64,000 nt of DNA from an uncultured Clostridia bacterium (GCA_934632155.1 CAKTXZ010000005.1:1-64000), one strand, 5' to 3'. Numbered from the stretch's first letter, positions 52,831 to 61,749 are shown. Notes: generated by a model from the sequence alone, not told the origin. Program-made: numbers and translations.

Positions 52831-52857
52831 GAGGCGCGCAGCTTCTGCGTGCCTCTG
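52831..52857. repeat. 27-base direct repeat, left copy (terminator hairpin without U-tract)
   Basis: It starts GAGGCGCGCAG and ends CTGCGTGCCTCTG; by itself it folds as AGAGGCgCGCAG/CTGCGtGCCTCT. The same 27 bases with three differences occur at 53090-53116, just beyond the multi-hairpin repeat. Confidence 0.8.
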
Positions 52858-53088
52858 TCTGTCAAAAAAAGTCTCATTAAAGCGCCGGGGATGAATGAAG
52901 GGGCCGCAGCCCCTTCATGTTTTATCCGCAGAACCGGCTTGGCCGGTTCGAGGAGCGGTAGGAACGACCGCTTCCGCGATCATTTTCCGACCGTAAGCCG
53001 TAGGCTTACAGGAAAATGATGGTTCAAATGCAAGACCGCTTTAGCGGTCTTGCATTTGCAGACTGTCGAAAAAACGTTTTCGACAGTC
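52854..53088. repeat. Multi-hairpin dispersed repeat, copy 2 (well preserved)
   Basis: About 235 bases. Near-perfect hairpins in order: ATGAAGGGGC/GCCCCTTCAT (52894-52918); GAACCGG/CCGGTTC (52931-52949); CATTTTCC..GTAAGCC/GGCTTAC..GGAAAATG (52981-53019); ATGCAAGACCGC/GCGGTCTTGCAT (53028-53055); and CAGACTGTCGAAAA/TTTTCGACAGTCTG (53059-53090). It begins with TCTGTCTGTC and an A7 tract. No open frame follows it. Copy 1 is at 5075-5307. Confidence 0.88.
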
Positions 53089-53089
53089 T

Positions 53090-53125
53090 GAGACGCGCAG
53101 TGTCTGCGTGCCTCTGCTTTTTTTT
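53090..53125 (+). terminator. Terminator with U-tract, right copy of the 27-base repeat
   Basis: GAGACGCGCAG...CTGCGTGCCTCTGC folds as a hairpin followed by eight T residues at 53118-53125. It probably ends transcription from the HAD gene, and possibly of transcripts crossing the repeat. It is convergent with glgP. Confidence 0.75.
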
Positions 53126-53153
53126 ATGAGCGCATATTGATTTGGGCACGGCT

Positions 53154-55514
53154 TCAGCCGTGAACGCTTGGCTTGATATGCCAGATATCCTCGGCATATT
53201 CGCTCACCGTGCGGTCGGAGGAAAACTTTCCGGCGCCCGCCGTATTATACAGGCATTTTTTTGCAAAGGCGACGCGATCCTGCGTATCCGCAACGGCGCG
53301 CAGCTTCGCCGTACGGTAGGCCTCGAAATCGCGCAGCAGGAACTGATGATCCGGCGCATGCCATGACGCGCCCTTGAGCAGCGCGTCGTACAGCGCGCGC
53401 AGCCCGCCGTCGTCGTCCTCAAACGTGCCGTCGATCAGCGTATCCACCACGCGGCGGATGCGTTCGTCGCCGTCGTAGATCGCCTGCGGGTCGTAGGGCG
53501 CGGGGTTGCGCGCAAGCTCCTCCAGCCGTGCGCCGAAGATATAATTGTTTTCTTCGCCCGCCTGCGCGGCGATTTCGATGTTCGCGCCGTCATAGGTGCC
53601 CAGCGTGACCGCGCCGTTGAGCATCAGCTTCATGTTGCCCGTGCCGCTGGCCTCCGTGCCGACGGGGGAAATCTGCTCCGAAATATCCGCTGCGGGAATC
53701 AGCTTTTCGGCGTAGGAGCAGTTATAATTCTGTACGAATACTACGCGCAGGCGCTCGTTTACGTCCGGGTCGGCGTTGACCAGCGCGGCGATTTGGTTGA
53801 TGTAGCGGATGATCGTCTTGGCGCGGACGTAGCCCGGCGCGGCCTTTGCGCCGAAGATCATCGCTACGGGCGGAAGGTCGGCGAGCTTTCCGGCCTTGAG
53901 GTCAAAATACAAATCCAGAATGGAAAACGCGTTGAGCAGCTGGCGCTTATATTCGTGCAGGCGCTTGATCTGCACGTCGTAGACGAAATGCTCCGGCAAA
54001 TCGACCCCCTCGCGGCGCAGGATACAGGCGCGCAGCTGACGCTTCTTTTCCTGCTTGACGGCGATAAAGCCTTGCGCCAGCGTATCGTCCGCAGCGATCA
54101 GCGGACGCAGCCTTTCCAGCTCGAACAGGTTCGTCATAAAGCCGTCGCCGATGCGCGACGCGATCAGCGCGGACAATTCCGGGTTGCACAGCCCCAGCCA
54201 GCGGCGCTGGGTAACGCCGTTGGTTTTGTTGCTGAACATTTCGGGGCGCAGCGCGTACCAGCCGCGCAGCACGTCCTTTTTGAGGATTTCGGTATGAATT
54301 TCCGCCACGCCGTTGACCGCATGGCCGCCGTACATCGCCAGATACGCCATATGCACCTGACCGTTTTGCAGCAGGCTCAGGCCGGATATATCCTCGATTC
54401 CCGCGGCGCGAAGCTCCTCCAGCTGCCGCCAGGAAAGCGCCTTGATGATCGACACGATTTGCGGCGCGACGCTGTTCATCAGCGCCAGATCCCATTTTTC
54501 CAGCGCCTCCTGCATGACGGTGTGGTTGGTATAGGCGAAGGTCTGGCGCGCGATGCGCAGCGCATCGTCAAAGGAAACGCCCTTTTCCATCAGCAGCCGC
54601 ATCAATTCGGGAATGGCCATGGTGGGATGCGTGTCGTTGAGCTGCAGCGCGTGGTAATCGGCAAAGCGCAGATAGTCCGCGCCGTGCGCCGCTTCAAAAT
54701 TGCGCAGAAGATCCTGAAGCGTGGCCGAGCAAAGCACATATTGCTGCCGCAGGCGAAGCTGCTTGCCCGCGCGCAGGGTGTCGTTGGGGTAGAGCAGCTT
54801 GGTGATATCCTCCGCCGCGTTTTTGCCGCGTACGGCGGTCTGATAATGCTGACGGTTGAACTGGTCAAAGTCCAGCGGCGCAAGGCTTTCGCATTGCCAT
54901 AGACGCAGCGTGCTGATGCAGGCGCGCCCGTAGCCGATAACCGGCATATCGTATGGCACGGCCAGCACGCTCAGCCCCTTCATCTGCACGGTCACGGCCT
55001 CGTCCGCGCGGCGAATCGACCATGGATCGCCGAATTTTTCCCAGTCGTCCGGCTCCTCATGCTGCCGGAAATTGACGAAGGACTGCTTGAACAGGCCGTA
55101 TTGATACCGCAGCCCGTAGCCGTACAGCGGCAGGCGCATGGCGGCCGCGCTGTCCAGAAAGCACGCCGCCAGCCGCCCCAGCCCGCCGTTGCCAAGCGCC
55201 GCGTCCTCGATATCCTCCAGCGCGGCGATATCCACGCCGCGGCGCGCCAGCGCCTCGCGGCACGTGTCGAGCAGCCCCATGGCGAAAAGGTTGTTATACA
55301 CCATTCGGCCGGTCAGGTATTCCGCGGAAAGGTAGCAGGCGAGGCGCCCGCCGCGCTGCGCGGCCTGATCCTGCGCCCATTGCGCGGCGATATCCTCCAT
55401 CGCCGCGGCGGCAAGCGCGTTGTGCAATTGCCACGCGCCGCATGCCGAAAGCGGCTTATGCTCGTTTATCAGCGCGTATTCCGCCGCGCGGGCGGCCAGT
55501 GCTTCCCCGTTCAT
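53154..55514 (-). CDS. glgP: Glycogen/maltodextrin phosphorylase
   Basis: 786 residues. Family segments: YLSAEYLTGRMVYNNLFAMG, ALGNGGLGRLAACFLDS, LQLNDTHPTMAIPELMRLL, and the pyridoxal-phosphate lysine in GTEASGTGNMKLMLNGAVTL, followed by YDGANIEI. It releases glucose-1-phosphate from alpha-1,4-glucans. Its ATG overlaps the malQ stop (ATGA), so the two form an operon and work together on glycogen or maltodextrins. No glgC, glgA or glgB is nearby. Confidence 0.95.
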   Translation of the reverse strand: MNGEALAARAAEYALINEHKPLSACGAWQLHNALAAAAMEDIAAQWAQDQAAQRGGRLACYLSAEYLTGRMVYNNLFAMGLLDTCREALARRGVDIAALEDIEDAALGNGGLGRLAACFLDSAAAMRLPLYGYGLRYQYGLFKQSFVNFRQHEEPDDWEKFGDPWSIRRADEAVTVQMKGLSVLAVPYDMPVIGYGRACISTLRLWQCESLAPLDFDQFNRQHYQTAVRGKNAAEDITKLLYPNDTLRAGKQLRLRQQYVLCSATLQDLLRNFEAAHGADYLRFADYHALQLNDTHPTMAIPELMRLLMEKGVSFDDALRIARQTFAYTNHTVMQEALEKWDLALMNSVAPQIVSIIKALSWRQLEELRAAGIEDISGLSLLQNGQVHMAYLAMYGGHAVNGVAEIHTEILKKDVLRGWYALRPEMFSNKTNGVTQRRWLGLCNPELSALIASRIGDGFMTNLFELERLRPLIAADDTLAQGFIAVKQEKKRQLRACILRREGVDLPEHFVYDVQIKRLHEYKRQLLNAFSILDLYFDLKAGKLADLPPVAMIFGAKAAPGYVRAKTIIRYINQIAALVNADPDVNERLRVVFVQNYNCSYAEKLIPAADISEQISPVGTEASGTGNMKLMLNGAVTLGTYDGANIEIAAQAGEENNYIFGARLEELARNPAPYDPQAIYDGDERIRRVVDTLIDGTFEDDDGGLRALYDALLKGASWHAPDHQFLLRDFEAYRTAKLRAVADTQDRVAFAKKCLYNTAGAGKFSSDRTVSEYAEDIWHIKPSVHG

Positions 55515-56983
55515 GCCTGATTCCTCCCTCGGTGATATTCCTGATTGAGACGCAGAATTTCTTCTTTTACTGCTTCAGGCGGGCGCTGCGTCATGCGCCA
55601 GCGCCAGTTCAGGCCGCCGACCGTGCCGGGCATGTTCATTCGCGCGGATTGATCCAGACGCAGAAAATCCTGCATGGGAATGATCGCCATTTCCGCCGGG
55701 CTGGCAAACGCCAGCGCGATCATTTTGCCCACCGGGTCGTCGCCCGCGCGCAGGCCCAGCACGCGCGCAGCCTTGGCTTTGGCCTCGGGGCTCGCGTCCT
55801 GCTGCCACCAGCCCAGCGCCGTGTTGTTGTCGTGCGTGCCGGTATACGCCACGCAGTTTTTGGTGTGGTGCTGGGGCAGATTCACGTTGTCGTCGCCGCC
55901 GTCAAAGGCAAAGGTGATGATTTTCATGCCGGGATAGCCGCAATAGCGCAGCAGCCGCCGCACGCGGCCGTTGACCGCGCCCAGATCCTCGGCGATGATG
56001 CGCACGCCGCGCACCTCCCTGCGCACGCGGCGGAACAGCTTTCGCCCCGGCCCCTTGATCCATTCGCCCACGCGCGCATTTTTAGCGCCCGCCGGAATGG
56101 CGTAATAATTGGCGAAGCCGATAAAGTGATCCACGCGCAGGTAGTCGAACAATTCGCCCATGGCGTTGAGGCGCGCAATCCACCAATCGTACCGGCGGCG
56201 GCGCAGCGCCTTCCAGTCGTAGAGCGGATTGCCCCATAGCTGGCCGTCGGCGGAAAAATAATCCGGCGGAACGCCCGCGACCTTGATCGGCCGCTTGTCC
56301 GCGTCCATTTGGAAAATTTCCGGGTTCGCCCACGCGTCGGCCGAATCCTCCGCTACGTAAATGGGCATATCGCCGAACAGCTTTACGCCCTGCTTGGCGG
56401 CGTAGGCGCGCATGTCCGCCCACTGGGCGAAGAAAAGCTGCTGCACGAAAAGGTGATAGTCAATTTCCTGCTGCAGCTCCTGCCGCAGCGTGTCCAGCGC
56501 GGCCTTGTTCCGCAGGCGGATTTCCTGCGGCCAGCTTTGCCACGATACGCCGCCAAAGTGCGTCTTGAGCGCCATGAACAGCGCGTAGTCCGCCGCCCAA
56601 GCATGCGATTGTGCAAACGCTTGCGTTGCCGAAAAATCCTGAACCCGGCTGAACGCCTTGCGAAGCAGCGCGTCCTTCTGCGCGCGCACGGTCTCAAAAT
56701 CGACCAGCGCGTCGTCGGGCAGCGTGGGAAAATCGGCGCTGTCCAGCAGCCCCTGCGCCTGAAGCGCCGTCAGGTCGATCAGCATGGGATTGCCCGCATA
56801 GGTGCTGGCGCTCTGATAGGGCGATTCGCCATACCCCGTCGGCCCTACGGGCAGCACCTGCCACACCTGCATGCCCGCGTCATGCAGAAAATCAATGAAC
56901 GCAAACGCTTCCTTTCCCAGCGTGCCGATTCCGCCGCGGGAGGGCAGGGATGTTATATGAAGCAAAATTCCGCTTTCGCGCAT
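55511..56983 (-). CDS. malQ: 4-alpha-glucanotransferase (amylomaltase)
   Basis: 490 residues from MRESGILLHITSLPSRGGIG. GH77 features include QVLPVGPTGYGESPYQSAST, the nucleophile segment YLRVDHFIGFANYYAIP, the acid/base region IIAEDLGAVNGRVRRLL and YTGTHDNNTALGWW. It disproportionates maltodextrins, giving substrates for the phosphorylase downstream. AAGGAGGT lies seven bases before the ATG at 56983; a longer frame to 57106 crosses the promoter and is not coding. Confidence 0.95.
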   Translation of the reverse strand: MRESGILLHITSLPSRGGIGTLGKEAFAFIDFLHDAGMQVWQVLPVGPTGYGESPYQSASTYAGNPMLIDLTALQAQGLLDSADFPTLPDDALVDFETVRAQKDALLRKAFSRVQDFSATQAFAQSHAWAADYALFMALKTHFGGVSWQSWPQEIRLRNKAALDTLRQELQQEIDYHLFVQQLFFAQWADMRAYAAKQGVKLFGDMPIYVAEDSADAWANPEIFQMDADKRPIKVAGVPPDYFSADGQLWGNPLYDWKALRRRRYDWWIARLNAMGELFDYLRVDHFIGFANYYAIPAGAKNARVGEWIKGPGRKLFRRVRREVRGVRIIAEDLGAVNGRVRRLLRYCGYPGMKIITFAFDGGDDNVNLPQHHTKNCVAYTGTHDNNTALGWWQQDASPEAKAKAARVLGLRAGDDPVGKMIALAFASPAEMAIIPMQDFLRLDQSARMNMPGTVGGLNWRWRMTQRPPEAVKEEILRLNQEYHRGRNQA

Positions 56984-57005
56984 GATAACGACCTCCTTTT
57001 GGATG

Positions 57006-57034
57006 ATTATAGCATTTTCTTCCCTGCTGTGCAA
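57006..57034 (-). promoter_or_regulatory. Promoter of malQ-glgP
   Basis: Minus strand: TTGCAC (57029-57034), 17-base spacer, TATAAT (57006-57011) with TGC upstream (extended -10). 22 bases before the malQ start. Confidence 0.7.
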
Positions 57035-57204
57035 GAAAAAGAATGGCGGGAATCGCAAGGAAAGGTCTGCCGGCGAGAAGCCGATCAAAAACGCATCATC
57101 CCGCAAGCATGCGCCTGCGGGACGATACGCGTGGGATGATGATTTTGGTTCGCGGACGCCTGAGCGCTTGCTTTTCGCCGCGGGCGCTTCATGCTTCGGC
57201 CGGC

Positions 57205-57741
57205 CTATCGCGTCGTCTGCGCGCGGAACCCGGCCAGAAAATCCTTCAGCTTCTTTTGCAGCACTACGCGGTAGGCGGGATGGTAGGCGGCCTGAAAGGC
57301 GGGGGAGTGGCTGACGGCGGGGCAGCCCTTTTCGCGATACAGGATCAGGTAATAATCCAGCTCGGCGGCGAGAAAGGGCGTTTCATCGCGTTCCGCCATG
57401 CGGACGAGCTCGTCCAGCTTTTTTCGAAAGCGCTTCTCGTCCCCCGCAACGGCCTGCGCCGTTTCGCAGAACAGGCGGTTGATCTCAGGCTCCGGGAGGC
57501 CGCGCGCCATGCAGGCGCGCAGGTTCAGGCGGCACAGGCCGTTTCCGATGGCCTCGTAAAGCGCTTCCTGCGCGTCGGGGGAAAGCGCGGCCGTTTCCTG
57601 CCGCAGCCGTGCCAGCGCCCTTTGCGCGTCCGGGATCATGTGCCCCGGGCCAAATTCGTTCTGATAAATCAGCTTGACGGCGTCCTCGGGCCTCATGGCG
57701 GGGTATTTTTCGAAATGTGCGGCCAGTATGCTTTCCAACAC
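57205..57741 (-). CDS. Conserved hypothetical protein, about 178 residues
   Basis: A soluble, helical protein with no signal peptide or membrane segment. Notable stretches are AVKLIYQNEFGPGHMIPDAQ near the N-terminus, EALYEAIGNGLCRLNLRACM, and the C-terminal SPAFQAAYHPAYRVVLQKKL. I do not recognise a named domain; the composition and clean reading frame look genuine. The start is GTG at 57741 (TTG directly after is also possible), with AAAAGGGAGG upstream. The -10 of its promoter overlaps the stop codon of the LacI-type regulator. Function unknown. Confidence 0.7.
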   Translation of the reverse strand: MLESILAAHFEKYPAMRPEDAVKLIYQNEFGPGHMIPDAQRALARLRQETAALSPDAQEALYEAIGNGLCRLNLRACMARGLPEPEINRLFCETAQAVAGDEKRFRKKLDELVRMAERDETPFLAAELDYYLILYREKGCPAVSHSPAFQAAYHPAYRVVLQKKLKDFLAGFRAQTTR

Positions 57742-57778
57742 AGCGAGCGCCTCCCTTTTGCGTGATGCGAACGGGAAG

Positions 57779-57808
57779 ATTATAGCACGGAGGCGGCGGG
57801 GGAGGCAA
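57779..57808 (-). promoter_or_regulatory. Candidate promoter of the hypothetical gene
   Basis: Minus strand: TTGCCT (57803-57808), 18-base spacer, TATAAT (57779-57784) preceded by TGTGC. It overlaps the 3' end of the LacI-type gene. Confidence 0.55.
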
Positions 57809-58835
57809 TGGCTGTGTTCACGCTGCGGGTGGAATCGCGCAGCACCAGATTGGTCAAAAACTGGCGGTTCTGCGGCGCTTCGCCGCGCACCATGCCGTTG
57901 AGAATTTCAATGGCGGCGCGGGCGATCTGCGGGCGGTCGATTTCCACGCTGGAAAGCGAGGGCCGCAGCAGGGAGGATACGCTTGCGTTGTCAAAGCCGA
58001 TGATGGAAATTTCCTCCGGCACGCGAACGCCGCAGCCTTGACAGGCGGACAGCGCGGCGAGCGCCAGCTGGTCGTTCCGGCAGACCAGCGCGTCCATGGG
58101 CGCGCCGTTTTGGAGCCGAAGGCGGATGGCGCGCATCAGCTCGTCGTAATCGGCGAAGCCGGAAAGAAAATTATCCGGCCCGATGGGGAGGCCCAGCGCC
58201 TGCATATGGGCGACGAAGGCGCGGTAGCGCAAATCATGCGGCCCGGAGATGCGGCGATCCGCGCCGACGCGGTCGATCTGGACAAAATGCCGGCAGCCTG
58301 TCCGGTACAGATGATTCATGGCCGCGTGCGTACCGGATTCAAGGCCGGTATCAATTCGCGAAACCGGGCCGGTGACGCCCGCGTAGTCGTGCGACATCAA
58401 CAGCAGCACGGGCAGCCCGGCGTTGATCAGCTCCTGAATATAGCGTTCCCGAAGAACGGAAGAGGAAATGATCGCCGCGTCCGCCTGCCGGGCGAGGATA
58501 CGCGCGACAAAATTATCGTCGTTCCGCACGGCGAGCAAGGTAATCAGATATCCTTTTTCGTAGGCGATGGCGTCCATGGCGCGCGCCATACGGCCGAAAT
58601 ATTCGTTTTCAATACTATCGACGATGAATAGAATGTGCCCGCTGCCCTTCCCTCTGAGTGCGCGCGCGTTGGAATTGGGGCGGTAGTGCAGCCGTTCCAC
58701 GGCTTCCAGCACACGTTTGCGCTTTTCTGCTGCTACATATCGATTTTTGTTGATGACGTAGGAGACGATCGTTTCGGATACATTGGCCAGAACGGCGACG
58801 TCATGGCGGGTTGGGGCAGCGTGAACCTTGGGCAA
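57780..58835 (-). CDS. LacI-family transcriptional regulator
   Basis: 351 residues. The N-terminal HTH and hinge helix are PTRHDVAVLANVSETIVSYV and LHYRPNSNARALRGK; from about 65 follows the periplasmic-binding-like sensor (HILFIVDSIENEYFGRMARA, DALVCRNDQLALAAL, ISIIGFDNASVSSL). It probably represses itself and the divergent gene at 59126 until a sugar is bound. I prefer the TTG start at 58835, six bases after a perfect AAGGAGGAG. An in-frame ATG at 58868 has no binding site. Confidence 0.88.
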   Translation of the reverse strand: MPKVHAAPTRHDVAVLANVSETIVSYVINKNRYVAAEKRKRVLEAVERLHYRPNSNARALRGKGSGHILFIVDSIENEYFGRMARAMDAIAYEKGYLITLLAVRNDDNFVARILARQADAAIISSSVLRERYIQELINAGLPVLLLMSHDYAGVTGPVSRIDTGLESGTHAAMNHLYRTGCRHFVQIDRVGADRRISGPHDLRYRAFVAHMQALGLPIGPDNFLSGFADYDELMRAIRLRLQNGAPMDALVCRNDQLALAALSACQGCGVRVPEEISIIGFDNASVSSLLRPSLSSVEIDRPQIARAAIEILNGMVRGEAPQNRQFLTNLVLRDSTRSVNTAIASPAASVL

Positions 58836-58907
58836 GTCGTACTCCTCCTTCTGTGCGGCTTTGCTCATTTTGGGGTGTTAAATGTAAAAGTTCTGAATCT
58901 GATACAA

Positions 58908-58936
58908 ATGCTAACATAAAGTAAACCGCTTGTCAA
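58908..58936 (-). promoter_or_regulatory. Promoter of the LacI-family regulator
   Basis: Minus strand: TTGACA (58931-58936), 17-base spacer, TAGCAT (58908-58913). Confidence 0.7.
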
Positions 58937-58954
58937 GCAAAACGAATCGACAAA

Positions 58955-58980
58955 GCGCATCGAAATGCGTCGATATGCGC
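58955..58980. promoter_or_regulatory. Candidate operator in the divergent lacI-type/glutaminase-like region
   Basis: Inverted repeats CGCAT-CGAA-ATGCG (58956-58969) lie within a wider GCGCAT ... ATGCGC pair (58955-58960 and 58975-58980). It is placed just upstream of the regulator promoter, where a LacI-family protein could bind. Confidence 0.4.
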
Positions 58981-59058
58981 GATTCCGAGAAAAAATGATT
59001 GAAACCGTGCAAACAATAAAATGATGTAAAAACGGCATATTCCTGCGGGAATGGCCTA

Positions 59059-59087
59059 TTGCCTTTTTCTATTGCCTGTGATACACT
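59059..59087 (+). promoter_or_regulatory. Promoter of the glutaminase-A-like gene
   Basis: TTGCCT (59059-59064), 17-base spacer, TACACT (59082-59087) with TGA upstream. 38 bases before the start codon. Confidence 0.6.
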
Positions 59088-59125
59088 GCACTTGCCCCAT
59101 AAAATGTGTTAAAGGAGAAAAAGCT

Positions 59126-61060
59126 ATGCCGCAAATGGATCGCATTCCCGCCATTCCGTTGATTGCCAACGACCCCTATTTTTCCGTCTGGGCGCCTGCC
59201 GATACCCTCAACGAGGTAACGCCCATTCACTGGACGGGCGTTCCCAAGCCGATGGGCGGCCACCTGTGCGTCGACGGCCGGGAATACCGCTACCTTGGCA
59301 AGAGCAGCCGCTCGCCGATGACCGTTACCGAAATGCGCGTTACCCCCACCCAGACCATCAGCACGATGGAAGCGGCGGGCGTACGGCTGGAGGTGCGCTT
59401 CTGGTCGCCCGCGCTGCCCAAGGATCTGGACGCGCTGTCCACGCCCATCACCTTTGTGGATTATACGCTTTCCGCGCTGGACGGCAAAACGCATGAAGCA
59501 GAGATCCGCCTGAATGCTTCCAGCATGCTCTGCTACGACGGTCAGACGCCGCCGCCCATGACGAACGACAGCTTCCGGGCAGATGAACTGAACGTCGCCT
59601 ATGTCGGCCAGAAGACGCAGCATGTGCTGGGCCATTCGGGCGACCATATCACCATGGACTGGGGTTACCTGTACATGGCGGCGCAGGGCGATGTAAAGAG
59701 CAGCGAGGACGGGGTGAATTACCGCTGCGCGCTGACGGTCGGCGAGGAACCCGTGCGCGCCTTCCTGATGCTGGGCTACGACGACATTGCCGCCGTCAAC
59801 TATTTCGGCGATTGCTGCAAGGCGTGGTATATGCGCAAGGGCGCCACGCTGATGGATGCGTTCCGGGATTTCTTCGCCCGCCACGACGCGCTGCACGCGG
59901 CCTGCGAGAAGCTGGATAAGGAAATCCTCAATCAGGCCAAGCGCATCGGCGGCAAGGATTACGCGCTGATCGCCGCGGCGGCGTGGCGGCATACCTTCGC
60001 TGCGCATAAGCTGATCGCCACGCCCAAGGGCGAAATGGCGTTCCTGAGCAAGGAGAACGATTCCAACGGTTGTATCGGCACGGTGGACGTGAGCTATCCC
60101 TCCATTCCGCTGTTCCTCAAGTTCTGCCCAGAGCTGGTCAACGCGATGTGCCGCCCGGTGCTGGAATTCGCCATGATGCCCGTCTGGGAGGAGGATTTCG
60201 CGCCGCACGACGTGGGACGCTATCCCTACGCCACCGGTCAGGTATACGCCTGCCGCCGCCGCCGCGAGAACGGCGTCACGCCCCAGCCCTTCTATATGTA
60301 TCCCGCCGGCAGCGATGTGTACGACATCAAGTATCAGATGCCCGTGGAGGAATGCGGCAACATGCTGATTATGATGGAAACGGCCGTTACCTTCGGCGCG
60401 AAGGACGCGCTGGTGAAGCAGTACGCGCCGCTGCTGGAAAAATGGGTGAACTATCTGGATCATTACGGCGACGATCCGGGCGAGCAGCTTTGCACGGACG
60501 ACTTTGCCGGCCATCTGGCGCACAATGTGAACCTGTCCGCCAAGGCCGTGGTAGGGATCGCCTGCTATGCGCGCCTGCTGCGCCGTCTGGGCCGCGACGA
60601 GGAGGCCGCGAAGTGGGACAAGCGCGCGCATGAGATGGCGCAAAGCTGGCTGGAGCGCGCCAAGACGGCGGATGCGACCGCGCTGACCTTCGACGGCATC
60701 GGCTGGAGCATGAAATATAATCTGGTGTGGGATCGCGTGCTGGGGCTGAATCTGCTGGATGAAAAATTCTATCAGCAGGAAACCGAAAGCTATATCGGCC
60801 GCATGAACGAATACGGCCTGCCGCTGGATTCCCGCGCGGACTACACCAAGTCCGACTGGATGGCGTGGGTTGCAGCCATGAGCGAAAACAAGGAAACCTT
60901 CCGCAAGCTGATTGCGCCGCTGGCCTATTATCTGCGCAACACCAAAACGCGCCTGCCCTTCTCCGATTGGTACGATACCAAGACGGGCCGCTATGTGTCC
61001 TTCATCGGGCGTAGCGTGCAGGGCGGCCTGTATATGCCGCTGCTGATGAAGAAGTGGTAA
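59126..61060 (+). CDS. Glutaminase-A-like / DUF4965-DUF1793 family protein
   Basis: 644 residues, no signal peptide. The N-terminal beta-sandwich starts RIPAIPLIANDPYFSVWAPA with DVLNEV-like TLNEVTPIHWTG. The C-terminal (alpha/alpha)6-like region has FLSKENDSNGCIGTVDVSYP, ECGNMLIMMETAV, LCTDDFAGHLAHNVNLSAKA and SDWMAWVAAM. This matches the family named after fungal glutaminase GtaA; many bacterial members sit in carbohydrate loci and may be glycosidases. The enzymatic role here is therefore uncertain. AAAGGAG precedes the ATG. It is controlled by its own promoter, divergent from the LacI-type gene. Confidence 0.75.
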   Translation: MPQMDRIPAIPLIANDPYFSVWAPADTLNEVTPIHWTGVPKPMGGHLCVDGREYRYLGKSSRSPMTVTEMRVTPTQTISTMEAAGVRLEVRFWSPALPKDLDALSTPITFVDYTLSALDGKTHEAEIRLNASSMLCYDGQTPPPMTNDSFRADELNVAYVGQKTQHVLGHSGDHITMDWGYLYMAAQGDVKSSEDGVNYRCALTVGEEPVRAFLMLGYDDIAAVNYFGDCCKAWYMRKGATLMDAFRDFFARHDALHAACEKLDKEILNQAKRIGGKDYALIAAAAWRHTFAAHKLIATPKGEMAFLSKENDSNGCIGTVDVSYPSIPLFLKFCPELVNAMCRPVLEFAMMPVWEEDFAPHDVGRYPYATGQVYACRRRRENGVTPQPFYMYPAGSDVYDIKYQMPVEECGNMLIMMETAVTFGAKDALVKQYAPLLEKWVNYLDHYGDDPGEQLCTDDFAGHLAHNVNLSAKAVVGIACYARLLRRLGRDEEAAKWDKRAHEMAQSWLERAKTADATALTFDGIGWSMKYNLVWDRVLGLNLLDEKFYQQETESYIGRMNEYGLPLDSRADYTKSDWMAWVAAMSENKETFRKLIAPLAYYLRNTKTRLPFSDWYDTKTGRYVSFIGRSVQGGLYMPLLMKKW

Positions 61061-61075
61061 TCGGAAGCTGATACG

Positions 61076-61115
61076 GCGGAAGGGGGCTCGCTGCCGGGCC
61101 GCCTTCCGCATTTTT
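61076..61115 (+). terminator. Terminator after the glutaminase-A-like gene
   Basis: GCGGAAGG (61076-61083) pairs with CCTTCCGC (61102-61109), with inner GG/CC pairs, followed by ATTTTT. A second hairpin, GGCGGCGCGTT (61156-61166) with AACGCGCCGCC (61172-61182), lies further on without a clear U-tract. The rest of the gap to 61398 holds only the asp23 promoter. Confidence 0.75.
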
Positions 61116-61311
61116 GCGCCGTTTTTTGCTTCGCCTGAACAAAGCCCGTTTCCTTGGCGGCGCGTTAAAGAAACGCGCCGCCGCCTATATTTTGGGGGAA
61201 ATGATGCCCGCCGAAGGGAATTTGGGGGCGGCGTTCCTTGCGGCTCAGGGGCGCTTGACGGTCGAATTTGTGAATTGTTCCGGCTTTTTGGCCGCTTTAT
61301 GAATTCAAGGC

Positions 61312-61340
61312 TTGCATCGCGGGCTAAAATATCTTATACT
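61312..61340 (+). promoter_or_regulatory. Promoter of the asp23-fakA operon
   Basis: TTGCAT (61312-61317), 17-base spacer, TATACT (61335-61340). About 58 bases before the first start codon. Confidence 0.75.
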
Positions 61341-61398
61341 ATAGAATGACCCGAGGTGTACGGAATCGGGTCAGAACCGATTAAGGAGGTTCGCGAAA

Positions 61399-61749
61399 AT
61401 GGAATGCAAGATTCAAAACGACATCGGCACGATTTATATTTCAGAGGACGTCATGCTCAAGGTGGTCGGCTATGCCGCGCTGGAATGCTACGGCATCGTG
61501 GCCATGTCCTCCAAGCGCGCGAAGGACGGGCTGGTGGAATGGCTTGGCCGCGAAAACCTGAGCAAGGGCGTGCAGGTGCGTCTGGTGGACGATCAGCTGG
61601 ACGTCGATCTGTTCATCGTGGTGGAATACGGCATTTCGGTGGCGGAGGTCTGCAAAACAATCGTGGAGGTTGTGCGCTATAAGCTGGAAAGCATGACGGG
61701 GGTCAAGGTGCGCTCCGTTAACATTTCGGTGGAAGGCATTCGCGTCTGA
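61399..61749 (+). CDS. Asp23/Gls24 family protein (YloU-like)
   Basis: 116 residues. The Asp23 core is evident: GTIYISEDVMLKVVGYAALE, CYGIVAMSS, GVQVRLVDDQLDVDLFIVVE, YGISVAEVCKTIVEVVRYKL and VRSVNISVEGIRV. These small proteins associate with the envelope; YloU in Bacillus is paired with the fatty-acid kinase YloV exactly as here. AAGGAGG precedes the ATG. The fakA gene follows after 42 bases. The oppositely oriented rpmB (L28) often found upstream is absent. Confidence 0.92.
   Translation: MECKIQNDIGTIYISEDVMLKVVGYAALECYGIVAMSSKRAKDGLVEWLGRENLSKGVQVRLVDDQLDVDLFIVVEYGISVAEVCKTIVEVVRYKLESMTGVKVRSVNISVEGIRV

Noticed and set aside
61061..61398. An oppositely oriented rpmB (L28) upstream of asp23, as in many Bacillota
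   Set aside because: No frame on the minus strand resembles L28. The region contains only terminator hairpins and the asp23 promoter.
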